From Micropruina glycogenica (lineage in GTDB: Bacteria > Actinomycetota > Actinomycetes > Propionibacteriales > Propionibacteriaceae), in contig NZ_LT985188.1 in the NCBI RefSeq assembly GCF_900289045.1, positions 2,108,001-2,172,000 of the forward strand: a DNA stretch of 64,000 nucleotides, read 5' to 3'. Below, in pieces: positions 26,051 to 35,090 of the stretch. Made by a program: the position numbers and the translations under genes. Below the pieces are notes generated by a model. The model was not told the origin of the DNA. It ran no database searches and saw only the letters and a program-made list of their open reading frames with translations. How positions within the stretch are numbered: the stretch's first letter is position 1; every line of letters begins with the position of its first letter.

Positions 26051-26436
26051 TCGAATACCTCACCCTGGAAGATGTCCTCAGCCTCATCGAGGATCTGGGC
26101 GTCGGCCCGATCCGGGACATCGGACTGCTCGACTCGGCAGTACACCGGCCCCAGGTCAGCGTGTTCGATGACGACGCCTACCGCGGCATCGACGACAAGG
26201 CTGCGGTCCTGCTGGAATCGCTTGTCCGCAACCACGCCCTCGTCGACGGGAACGAGCGGATCGGCTGGCTGGCCACGGTGGTGTTCTACGGACTCAACAC
26301 GGTCACTCTCGAAGCCCCCGACGATGACGCCTACGATTTGGTCATCGCGCTGGCCAGCGGCACCAGTACCTACCAGCGGGCGGCAGAAATCCTCGCGAAA
26401 TGGCACGAGCCCACCGCGGCAGAGCCGGGTAGTTGA
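26047..26436 (+). CDS. doc: Death-on-curing (Doc/Fic) family toxin with altered motif
   Basis: A 129-residue Doc-type Fic protein. Doc kinases phosphorylate EF-Tu to stop translation. The Fic motif reads HALVDGNERIGW: the catalytic His, Asp, Asn and Arg are kept, but the usual Lys before Arg (GNKR) is Glu. Start GTG overlaps the antitoxin stop. The frame is otherwise full length, ending AEILAKWHEPTAAEPGS. Activity is uncertain because of the Lys-to-Glu change. Confidence 0.82.
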   Translation: MIEYLTLEDVLSLIEDLGVGPIRDIGLLDSAVHRPQVSVFDDDAYRGIDDKAAVLLESLVRNHALVDGNERIGWLATVVFYGLNTVTLEAPDDDAYDLVIALASGTSTYQRAAEILAKWHEPTAAEPGS

Positions 26437-26467
26437 GCGCACCCCTGGACGAGGCGCGACGCGCCGA

Positions 26468-26641
26468 GGTGTATTTGGTGTCGCCGCGCTCGATGGCGGC
26501 GATGCCGGCGGCCTTCACGTTGTCGGGGGTGTCGAAATCGGGTTCACCGACGGTCAGGTCGAGCACCGCGACACCCTGGGCGCGCAACTCCCGGGCGCGT
26601 CCCGCCGCAACGGTGCTGGGGGACGGATGGACCCGGCTCAT
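26468..26641 (-). pseudogene. N-terminal remnant of a pyridoxal-phosphate aminotransferase
   Basis: Minus strand reads MSRVHPSPSTVAAGRARELR, then VLDLTVGEPDFDTPDNVKAA and ERGDTKYT, the first 58 residues of an aspartate aminotransferase-type class I enzyme. It stops abruptly after TKYT near 26468, next to the Doc stop codon, where the toxin-antitoxin DNA joins. The rest of 26437-26887 shows no other gene. Confidence 0.78.
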
Positions 26642-26875
26642 CCGGGCGGCTTCAGCGGCCATCGCCATGGCTTTCGGTTGCTGGTTTTCCTCGAGCCTAA
26701 AGGCGCCGAACCCGACCGCACCAAGACCAAAATGGCTTGCCCTCATACGCTGCGGCTATGGATCCGCCGCCCCGGACGGCTCATCACGAGCGGCTGGTTT
26801 CATTCCGTGAGAACGGTCGGCGGCATTGTCGGTGGCAGGTCAGGAGAACGCGTCATCGGGTCGTCCGCGAGGCAC

Positions 26876-26881
26876 TAGGGT
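26876..26881 (+). promoter_or_regulatory. -10 box TAGGGT for the carboxylase operon
   Basis: TAGGGT ends 6 bases before the ATG at 26888. This would make the operon's first mRNA leaderless. Confidence 0.55.
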
Positions 26882-26887
26882 GCGTTC

Positions 26888-28455
<1,568 letters not shown>

Positions 28456-28459
<4 letters not shown>

Positions 28460-28692
28460 CCGGCGCGGCGGCCAAGGCCGGGCCGGAAGCCATCATCGTG
28501 CACGGTCACCCCAGTGACGTGGAGTTGGCCGCGCTGTCCGCCGCCCTGCTGACACTGCTCAACGCCGCCGCCGACCAGCCGGACGAGGCACCCACACCGA
28601 CCACCCAGGGCTGGCGCTCCCGCAGCCGGCAACTGCGGCTGCGGCCGAGCCCGGGCCACGGCGCCTGGAAGGCCAGCGTGCGCCGTGACTAG
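28456..28692 (+). CDS. accE: Acyl-CoA carboxylase epsilon subunit
   Basis: A 78-residue protein coupled to pccB. It fits the actinobacterial AccE/epsilon pattern: a short N-terminal beta part ([20 protein letters not shown]) and a basic tail with a Trp ([20 protein letters not shown], then WKASVRRD). In actinobacteria this small subunit stabilises the alpha-beta complex. As I recall, accE5 follows accD5 in the same way in M. tuberculosis. Confidence 0.82.
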
Positions 28693-28722
28693 CACGAACA
28701 CACCCATCGAAAGCAGGTCCAG

Positions 28723-30498
28723 ATGACATCCGGGGAGCCCTTCACCAAGGTTCTGGTGGCCAACCGCGGCGAGATCGCCGTCCGGGTGATCCGGGCCGCC
28801 CGGGACGCCGGCATCGGCAGCGTGGCCTGCTATGCCGACCAGGACGCCGACTCCCTGTTCGTCAAGCTCGCCGACGAGGCCTTCGCCCTCGGCGGAACGA
28901 CGCCGGCCGAGACCTATCTCGACATCGCCAAGCTGCTGGCGGTGGCCGAGAAGTCCGGTGCGCAGGCGGTGCACCCCGGGTACGGGTTCCTGGCCGAGAA
29001 CGCCGGCTTCGCCCGGGCCGTGATCGACGCCGGACTGACCTGGATCGGTCCCCCGCCCTCGGCGATCGAATCCCTCGGCGACAAGGTGCAGGCCCGGCAC
29101 ATCGCGGCCAAGGTCGGCGCCCCGCTTGTGCCCGGCACGCCCGACCCCGTCGCGGACGCCGACGAGGTCGTCGCCTTCGCGAAGGAGCACGGCCTACCGA
29201 TCGCCATCAAGGCGGCCTTCGGCGGCGGCGGCCGCGGACTGAAGGTGGCCCGCAAGCTCGACGAGGTGGCCGAGCTCTTCGAGTCGGCCACCCGGGAGGC
29301 GGTCACCGCCTTCGGCCGCGGCGAGTGCTTCGTCGAGCGCTACCTGGATCGCCCCCGGCACGTCGAAACCCAGTGCCTGGCCGATCAGCACGGCAACGTC
29401 GTCGTGGTCTCCACCCGCGACTGCTCACTGCAGCGCCGGCACCAGAAGCTGGTCGAAGAGGCCCCGGCGCCCTTCCTGAGCGAGGCGCAGATCGAGCGGC
29501 TCTACAGCTCAAGCAAGGCCATTCTGCGCGAGGCCGACTACGTGGGCGCCGGCACCTGCGAGTTCCTGGTCGGCCAGGACGGCACGATCAGCTTTCTGGA
29601 GGTGAACACCCGGCTGCAGGTCGAGCACCCGGTCAGTGAAGAGGTCACCGGCCTCGACCTGGTACGCGAGATGTTCCGCATCGCCGCCGGCGAACCGCTC
29701 GGCTACGACGACCCGATTCCGCGCGGCCATTCGATCGAGTTCCGGCTCAACGCCGAGGACGCCGGCCGCGGCTTCATGCCCGCCCCCGGCACCCTGACCA
29801 CCTGGCAACCGCCGACCGGGCCGGGCGTCCGGGTCGACGAGGGCTACCTGGCCGGCATGACGGTGCCGAGCTCGTTCGACTCGCTGGTGGCCAAGATCAT
29901 CGTCACCGGCGCCGACCGCACCCAGGCTCTGCAGCGCTCGCGGCGGGCGTTGGCCGAGACCAGCATCGAGGGCATGCCCACCGTGCTGCCGTTCCAGCAG
30001 GCCGTACTGGACGACCCGGCCTTCGTGGGCACCGACGGCGTTTTCGGGGTGCACACCCGCTGGATCGAAACAGAGTTCACCGGCACCGTCGAGCCGTACC
30101 AGGGCTCCGCCGACACGGCCGAGGCCGGCGCACGGCAGACCTTCACCGTCGAGGTGGACGGCCGTCGGCTGGCGGTCACGGTGCCGGGCGACCTACTGGC
30201 ACCCGCCCGCCGCGCGGCTCAACCGACGCGGACGCCACGGCGATCGGGCGGGGCCGGCAAACCGCAGGCGGCGGCGTCGGCCGACCTCACCGCACCCATG
30301 CAGGGCACCATCGTGCGGGTGGCCGTGAGCGAGGGCGACGAGGTCGCCGAGGGCGACCTGATCGTGGTGCTCGAGGCCATGAAGATGGAGCAGCCGATTT
30401 CGGCACACCGGGCCGGGCGCATCGTGAACCTGTCGGCGGTGGCGGGTGCTACGGTGACCAGCGGCACCGTGCTCTGCAGCATCGACGACGGCACCTGA
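28723..30498 (+). CDS. pccA: Acyl-CoA carboxylase alpha subunit (biotin carboxylase plus BCCP)
   Basis: A 591-residue fusion. Residues about 8-450 are biotin carboxylase: [38 protein letters not shown], the glycine-rich ATP loop [14 protein letters not shown] and [20 protein letters not shown]. The C-terminal BCCP ends in [10 protein letters not shown], with Lys554 as the biotin site. An ATG with GAAAGCAGG upstream gives the start. It is the third gene of the carboxylase operon and the expected BirA substrate. Confidence 0.94.
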   Translation: MTSGEPFTKVLVANRGEIAVRVIRAARDAGIGSVACYADQDADSLFVKLADEAFALGGTTPAETYLDIAKLLAVAEKSGAQAVHPGYGFLAENAGFARAVIDAGLTWIGPPPSAIESLGDKVQARHIAAKVGAPLVPGTPDPVADADEVVAFAKEHGLPIAIKAAFGGGGRGLKVARKLDEVAELFESATREAVTAFGRGECFVERYLDRPRHVETQCLADQHGNVVVVSTRDCSLQRRHQKLVEEAPAPFLSEAQIERLYSSSKAILREADYVGAGTCEFLVGQDGTISFLEVNTRLQVEHPVSEEVTGLDLVREMFRIAAGEPLGYDDPIPRGHSIEFRLNAEDAGRGFMPAPGTLTTWQPPTGPGVRVDEGYLAGMTVPSSFDSLVAKIIVTGADRTQALQRSRRALAETSIEGMPTVLPFQQAVLDDPAFVGTDGVFGVHTRWIETEFTGTVEPYQGSADTAEAGARQTFTVEVDGRRLAVTVPGDLLAPARRAAQPTRTPRRSGGAGKPQAAASADLTAPMQGTIVRVAVSEGDEVAEGDLIVVLEAMKMEQPISAHRAGRIVNLSAVAGATVTSGTVLCSIDDGT

Positions 30499-30504
30499 GA
30501 ATTT

Positions 30505-30543
30505 CCTTGCGACGGTTGAGATTTCTCAGCTTGTGTCGCAAGG
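30505..30543. terminator. Intergenic hairpin after the carboxylase operon
   Basis: Arms CCTTGCGAC (30505-30513) and GTCGCAAGG (30535-30543) are perfectly complementary, with an inner stem TGAGA/TCTCA (30517-30521 and 30524-30528). It sits 6 bases after the alpha-subunit stop. No long T-run follows. Confidence 0.55.
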
Positions 30544-30600
30544 GCGGAATTCATCGAATTTTCTTGGTGACATGCCAGGTTTTGTGTGCACAATGGCCAG

Positions 30601-31239
30601 ATGGACTATCTCGGCGTGGTGCTGCTCGTGGCTGCTTTGGCCACGGCATTCGTCGTGATCGCCCGCAGCAGCGCCTGGCAGGGCCGCCGTGCCCGGGCCG
30701 AACAGCAGTCGCAACTCGCCCTGGCCAAACGCGCCGCCGAGGCCGACGTGGTCGGCCTCACCGAGGCCCTGACCCGGCTGTCCGTCGTGGCCGAAACCGA
30801 CCCGCAGGCCCAAGAAGACTACGACAGTGCGGCTGCGGCCCACGCCCGCGCCGTCCGCTGCCTGGCCGAGGCGAGCGAGCCCGACGAGTTGAGCCTGGTC
30901 ACCGAGAACCTCGAAAAGGGCCGCTGGACCGTCGCCCGGCTGATGGCTCGCGCGGCCGGCGAGCCGCTGCCGACCCGACGTCCGCCGTGTTTCTTCAACC
31001 CTGGCCACGGGCCGTCCACCCGCAACATCGGCTGGCAGAGCCGCAGCGTGCCGGCCTGCGCCGCCGACGCCGCCCGCGTCGAAGCCGGCGCCGACCCCTA
31101 CATTCGCACCGTCGAGCGCGGCGATCGACGGGTGCCCTACTGGGAGGGCGGGCCCACCTACGCCGGCTGGGCGCGGGGCTATTACGCGTCGTGGCGGGGC
31201 AGCACCCTGGTGGCCGACATCGTCAGCAGCCGCAGCTGA
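30601..31239 (+). CDS. Conserved membrane-anchored protein with CFFNPGHGP motif
   Basis: A 212-residue protein. One N-terminal membrane helix (about 4-21), then a charged helical region likely to be a coiled coil (about 22-110), then a C-terminal domain with PPCFFNPGHGPSTRNIGW, VPACAADAARVEAG and YWEGGPTYAGWARGYY. I recall a similar Cys-x-x-x-Pro-x-His-Gly-Pro signature in other uncharacterised actinobacterial membrane proteins. Function unknown. CACAAT 6 bases before the ATG supports this start. Confidence 0.72.
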   Translation: MDYLGVVLLVAALATAFVVIARSSAWQGRRARAEQQSQLALAKRAAEADVVGLTEALTRLSVVAETDPQAQEDYDSAAAAHARAVRCLAEASEPDELSLVTENLEKGRWTVARLMARAAGEPLPTRRPPCFFNPGHGPSTRNIGWQSRSVPACAADAARVEAGADPYIRTVERGDRRVPYWEGGPTYAGWARGYYASWRGSTLVADIVSSRS

Positions 31240-31253
31240 GCCGGCTGCGCAGT

Positions 31254-31277
31254 CGCTGGTCGGGGTTGTCGAAACCC
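31254..31277. repeat. Family A repeat, degenerate
   Basis: CGCTGGTCGGGGTTGTCGAA with following ACCC, in the convergent spacer before lpdA. Confidence 0.6.
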
Positions 31278-31317
31278 TGCGGCCGGCGGTGACGGTTCGA
31301 TCGATCAAGAGAACGAC

Positions 31318-32727
31318 TCAGTAGCCGGCGCGCCGCTCGGCCGAGTGCGTGTGCAGCCGACGCCCGGCCTCTGCGATCGACCCCGACAACGACGGGTACA
31401 CCGTGAAGCTCTGCGCCAACTGGTCGACGGTCAGCTTGGCCCGCACCGCCATCGACAGGCTTTCGATCAGTTCACTCGCGATCGGTGCCACCACGACTCC
31501 GCCCACGATGATGCCGGTGGTGGGTAGGCAGAACACCTTGACGAAGCCGTCGTGAATGCCGCGCATCTTGGCCCGCGGGTTGGTGTGCAGGGGCAGCATC
31601 ACGCCCAGCGCGTTCGACAACCCGGCGTCGACCTCGACCTGAGTGACCCCCACGGTGGCGATTTCGGGCGCGGTGAACACGTTGGCGCAGACGGTGCGCA
31701 GGTCGAGCGGGCCCACCGCGTCACCGAGCGAGTGCCACATGGCGATGCGCCCCTGCATCGCGGCCACCGAGGCCAGCGCGAACACGCCGGTGCAGTCGCC
31801 GGCGGCGTACACCCCGCGCGCCGTGGTGCGCGACACCTTGTCGACGGTGACGTAGCCGCGATCGTCGAGCTGCACACCCGCCTCGGTCAGCCCGATCTCG
31901 GCCGTGTTGGGCACCGACCCGACCGCCATCAGGCAGTGCGAACCGGTGATCGTGCGGCCGTCGGCCAGGTGCACCACCACCTCGTCGCCCACCACCTCGG
32001 CGGCTTCGGCGCGGCTTCGCGACACGATGGTCATGCCGCTGCGCTCGAACGCCTGCTGAACCACGCGGGCGGCCTCGTCGTCTTCGCCGGGCAGCACCTG
32101 GTGCCGCGAACTCACCAGCACCACGTCGGCCCCCAGGGCGTTGTAGGCGCTGGCGAACTCGGCACCGGTCACACCCGAGCCCACCACGATCAGCCGCTCG
32201 GGCAGTGCCCGCAGGTTGTACAACTGCGTCCAGTTCAGAATGCGTTCGCCGTCGGGACGGGCGGCCGGCAGTTCGCGGGGCGTGGTGCCGGTGGCCACCA
32301 GAATGATGTCGGCGGGCAGCCGCTCCTCGCCCTCGTCGGTCGTCGCGACGACGTGCTCGGTGCCGTACAGCCTGCCGACGCCGTCGATCAACCGGACGCC
32401 CTCGCTGCGCAGCCGGCCTTCGATGTCGGTGGACTGGGTCGCCGCCAGGGCCAGCACCCGCTGGTTGACGGCGGCCAGGTCGACGTGAAAGGCGTCGGTG
32501 AGGTCTGCCAGGTCGCCCACCCGCAGGCCCAGCTCATGGGCACCGCGCATGGTGGTCATCACCTCGGCGGTGGCGATCAGGGTCTTGGACGGCACCACGT
32601 CGGTGAGCACCGCCGCCCCGCCCAGCCCTCTGCGCTCGATCAGCGTTACGGCACCGCCCAACTGGGCGGCCACCAATGCCGCCTCGTAGCCCCCGGGCCC
32701 ACCGCCGATGATCACCACGTTCGTCAC
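31318..32727 (-). CDS. lpdA: NAD(P)H-quinone dehydrogenase, LpdA-like flavoprotein
   Basis: A 469-residue flavoprotein of the disulfide-reductase fold. FAD-binding VVIIGGGPGGYEAALVAAQL and the second nucleotide site VVGSGVTGAEFASAYNALGA are intact, as is the C-terminal interface (SGSIAEAGRRLH). The redox-active Cys pair is missing: the region reads GGAAVLTDVVPSKTLI. This loss is characteristic of LpdA (Rv3303c), which reduces quinones rather than lipoamide. GTG start, 34 bases downstream of the GH114 gene on the same strand, in a likely operon. Confidence 0.85.
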   Translation of the reverse strand: MTNVVIIGGGPGGYEAALVAAQLGGAVTLIERRGLGGAAVLTDVVPSKTLIATAEVMTTMRGAHELGLRVGDLADLTDAFHVDLAAVNQRVLALAATQSTDIEGRLRSEGVRLIDGVGRLYGTEHVVATTDEGEERLPADIILVATGTTPRELPAARPDGERILNWTQLYNLRALPERLIVVGSGVTGAEFASAYNALGADVVLVSSRHQVLPGEDDEAARVVQQAFERSGMTIVSRSRAEAAEVVGDEVVVHLADGRTITGSHCLMAVGSVPNTAEIGLTEAGVQLDDRGYVTVDKVSRTTARGVYAAGDCTGVFALASVAAMQGRIAMWHSLGDAVGPLDLRTVCANVFTAPEIATVGVTQVEVDAGLSNALGVMLPLHTNPRAKMRGIHDGFVKVFCLPTTGIIVGGVVVAPIASELIESLSMAVRAKLTVDQLAQSFTVYPSLSGSIAEAGRRLHTHSAERRAGY

Positions 32728-32761
32728 AGGGGCATTCTGGCACCCGCGCGTTACGGTCGCG

Positions 32762-33658
32762 TCAGCAGTGCCGGTAGAGGTGGCCCTTCGCGCCGGCCGG
32801 CAGCAGGTCGAGATCACGGCGCACGATCATCAACTGAGGGAACGCGCGGCAGCCCTTCGCGAAGGCGTCGTCGCGATACTCGATCACGAACACCCGGCCG
32901 CCATAGACACCCACGTAGGCGTCGCACTCGGCGTACTCGTTGCACTGCTCGGCGATGGCGAAGTCGGTCTTCAGCGCAGCCCTGCGGCCCAGCAACTCGG
33001 CGGCGTTCTTCTGGGCGATGGCCAGACCGTGCGCGTGAGCCACGTCGGCGAACAGGCCCATCATCGCCACGTTGTCGGCCTGGCTGATCGCCCCGTGCGA
33101 GCGCGCGTAGCTGTCGAGGTTGTCGATCTCGACCGCCTGAAAGCCGTTCTGGGCGCACCCGGCGATCCATTCGCCGACGATCGCAGCGATGGCCTCGCGG
33201 CGCTTCGCCGTTCGGGTGTCGAGAACCAGCTCGTTCCAGTCGGCGTCGACCACCGGCTCGCCGGTGTGATCGGTGAGCACCAGGCCGGGGTGTCGCGTCA
33301 GCCAGAACGTCCGGGCGTCGGGCTGGGCCTGAAACCCGTTCACGTAGCAGATGCTGTAGGCGTTCGCGGCGGGTGCGTCCTGCCGATCGCGCACCACCAC
33401 CGTCACCCCCGCCGGCAACGGGTAGGCGCCGCCCAACTGATAGTCGAAGCGTCCCTCGGTGGGCGGTCGTACGACTCGGGGGGTGGCACCGTCGGTCGGT
33501 GGTTCCGACGCCGGCGGCGCGCTGGTCGCCGGCCCGGACGGCACCGGGACGGCGAGCGCTGAGACGCAACCGACCAGCAGCAGGCAACCGACCAGCAGCA
33601 GGCAACCGAGAGCGGTGCCGAACCTCGACATCACCCTCCGCCGCACGCCCGGGCTCAT
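32762..33658 (-). CDS. GH114 family exported lipoprotein
   Basis: A 298-residue exported protein related to endo-alpha-1,4-polygalactosaminidase (GH114). The fold segments are FDYQLGG, SICYVNGFQAQ, AVEIDNLDSY (family acidic residues), FADVAHAHGLAIAQKN and CDAYVGVYGG. The signal carries two consecutive lipobox-like units, LLLVGC-LLLVGC, with Cys25 and Cys31 possible. It could cleave a galactosamine-containing polymer, but enzyme activity is not proven for many GH114 members. Start at ATG 33658 chosen; ATG 33631 also possible. Confidence 0.8.
   Translation of the reverse strand: MSPGVRRRVMSRFGTALGCLLLVGCLLLVGCVSALAVPVPSGPATSAPPASEPPTDGATPRVVRPPTEGRFDYQLGGAYPLPAGVTVVVRDRQDAPAANAYSICYVNGFQAQPDARTFWLTRHPGLVLTDHTGEPVVDADWNELVLDTRTAKRREAIAAIVGEWIAGCAQNGFQAVEIDNLDSYARSHGAISQADNVAMMGLFADVAHAHGLAIAQKNAAELLGRRAALKTDFAIAEQCNEYAECDAYVGVYGGRVFVIEYRDDAFAKGCRAFPQLMIVRRDLDLLPAGAKGHLYRHC
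33573..33608. repeat. Tandem 18-base duplication within the GH114 signal
   Basis: ACCAGCAGCAGGCAACCG is repeated exactly twice (33573-33590 and 33591-33608), encoding LLLVGC twice in frame. Confidence 0.9.
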
Positions 33659-33709
33659 CACACCATGGTGACAGCCCGGCCCGTGCGCCCACCCGACCAG
33701 CGCCACCAG

Positions 33710-33715
33710 TAGGCT
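33710..33715 (+). promoter_or_regulatory. -10 box TAGGCT
   Basis: TAGGCT ends 6 bases before the GTG at 33722. Confidence 0.5.
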
Positions 33716-33721
33716 CGGCGA

Positions 33722-34174
33722 GTGCCCCGCGACCGTTCCAGTCTCACTCTCGGCGTGCTCGTCGGGCTGCTGGTGCTGGTCTCAGTGCTGATGATCGCGT
33801 TCGGGCTACCCGAACACACCCTGCTGCAGCGGCGGCTGCTGCAGTTGTACTCGGTGCCGCTGTCGGGGGCGCTCGCCCTCGGCGTGATGCACGTGCTGGG
33901 CCGGCTGCCGCAGTTGACCACCGCCACCCGGGTGGTGCTCGTGGTCGCGGCGGCCGTCACCGTGGCGGGCGTGCTGGCCATGGCGGTGGGCCTGTTCACG
34001 GGCCTCGACGCGCTGTTGCCGCTCGGCCAGGCGCTGATGTGGCTGAGCCTCGGGTTCGCCCTGCTGTACCTGGTCGGCCAGCTGCCCCGGCGGCGAGAGG
34101 GTCGCACGTTCGGGCTGCGTCCGGTCGATGACGACGACGAAGACATCGGTCACGACGACATCGCCGCCACGTAG
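33722..34174 (+). CDS. Small integral membrane protein
   Basis: A 150-residue protein with four membrane segments (about 9-27, 43-62, 70-90 and 98-117), then an Arg-rich and acidic tail (RRREGRTFGLRPVDDDDEDI). I do not recognise a family by name; its place between lpdA and the phosphorylase gene is like Rv3304 in M. tuberculosis, as I recall. Function unknown. Confidence 0.72.
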   Translation: MPRDRSSLTLGVLVGLLVLVSVLMIAFGLPEHTLLQRRLLQLYSVPLSGALALGVMHVLGRLPQLTTATRVVLVVAAAVTVAGVLAMAVGLFTGLDALLPLGQALMWLSLGFALLYLVGQLPRRREGRTFGLRPVDDDDEDIGHDDIAAT

Positions 34175-34230
34175 CTGCCTTTGTGACACGCAACTGCCCG
34201 CGTGCAGGCAGTGACGTGTCACAAAGGCAG
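34175..34230. terminator. Long intergenic hairpin
   Basis: CTGCCTTTGTGACACG (34175-34190) pairs fully with CGTGTCACAAAGGCAG (34215-34230), with an inner stem ACTGCC/GGCAGT separated by two-base bulges and an 8-base loop. It starts just after a stop codon. Could be a terminator; no T-run. Confidence 0.55.
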
Positions 34231-34285
34231 TCACGTTGCTCACGGGTCGACCGCTGCGATCTGCGCGGCGCTGAACCGCAGCCGA

Positions 34286-34291
34286 TATCGT
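34286..34291 (+). promoter_or_regulatory. -10 box TATCGT
   Basis: TATCGT ends 7 bases before the GTG at 34299. Confidence 0.5.
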
Positions 34292-34298
34292 CACTGCT

Positions 34299-35090
34299 GT
34301 GAGCGATCCCTACGTTCTGGCTGAGCAGGCCGCCGACGCCCTGCGCACCCGTTTCGGCGTCGACGCCATCGACCTGGCCCTGGTGCTGGGTTCGGGTTGG
34401 GCGCAGGCGGCCGAAGGGTTGGGCGAGCACCTGGACGAGTGTCCGCTCGCCGAGCTGCCCGGCTTCAGCGCCCCCGTGGTCGCCGGCCACGGCGGCGACC
34501 TGCGGCTGGTGCGCACCCCCGCCGGCTCGGTGGCCGCGGTGTTCACCGGACGCACCCACCTGTATGAAGGCCGCGGGGTGGCCCCCGTGGTGCACGGCGT
34601 TCGCACCGCCGCTGCGGCCGGTGCTCGGCGGCTGGTGCTCACCAACGGTTGCGGCGGCATCAGCCACCCGGCCGGTGCCCCCGTGCTGCTGGCCGACCAC
34701 ATCAACCTGACCGGCGCCACTCCCCTGGTCGGGCCTCGTTTCGTCGACCTGACCGATGTGTACAGCCCCGCCCTGCGCGACATGGCCAAGACCGTCGACC
34801 CGACACTCGAAGAAGGCATCTATTGCCAGTTTCACGGCCCCGCCTACGAAACTCCGGCCGAGGTGCGCATGGCCCGGGCGATCGGCGGCACCCTGGTGGG
34901 CATGTCGACCGCGCTCGAAGCGATCGCCGCCCGCGAGGCCGGGCTCGAGGTGCTGGGCATCTCGTTGGTCACCAACGCGGCGGCGGGCATCGCCGCGCAA
35001 CCGCTGTCGCACGCCGAGGTGGTCGAGGCCGGGCTCGCCGCCCAATCGCGGCTGAGCGCTCTGCTCGGCGGCCTGCTGGAGCGACTGTGA
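34299..35090 (+). CDS. punA: Purine-nucleoside phosphorylase
   Basis: Splits purine (deoxy)nucleosides to base and (deoxy)ribose-1-phosphate. 263 residues, of the trimeric class I type. VLGSGWAQAAEGL is the phosphate-binding start; VFTGRTHLYEGRG, LTNGCGGISHP, then FHGPAYETPAEVRMAR and GMSTALEAIAAREAGLEVLG are family motifs, with Asn in SLVTNAAAG. Its stop overlaps the next gene's GTG, so they are coupled. Confidence 0.94.
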   Translation: MSDPYVLAEQAADALRTRFGVDAIDLALVLGSGWAQAAEGLGEHLDECPLAELPGFSAPVVAGHGGDLRLVRTPAGSVAAVFTGRTHLYEGRGVAPVVHGVRTAAAAGARRLVLTNGCGGISHPAGAPVLLADHINLTGATPLVGPRFVDLTDVYSPALRDMAKTVDPTLEEGIYCQFHGPAYETPAEVRMARAIGGTLVGMSTALEAIAAREAGLEVLGISLVTNAAAGIAAQPLSHAEVVEAGLAAQSRLSALLGGLLERL

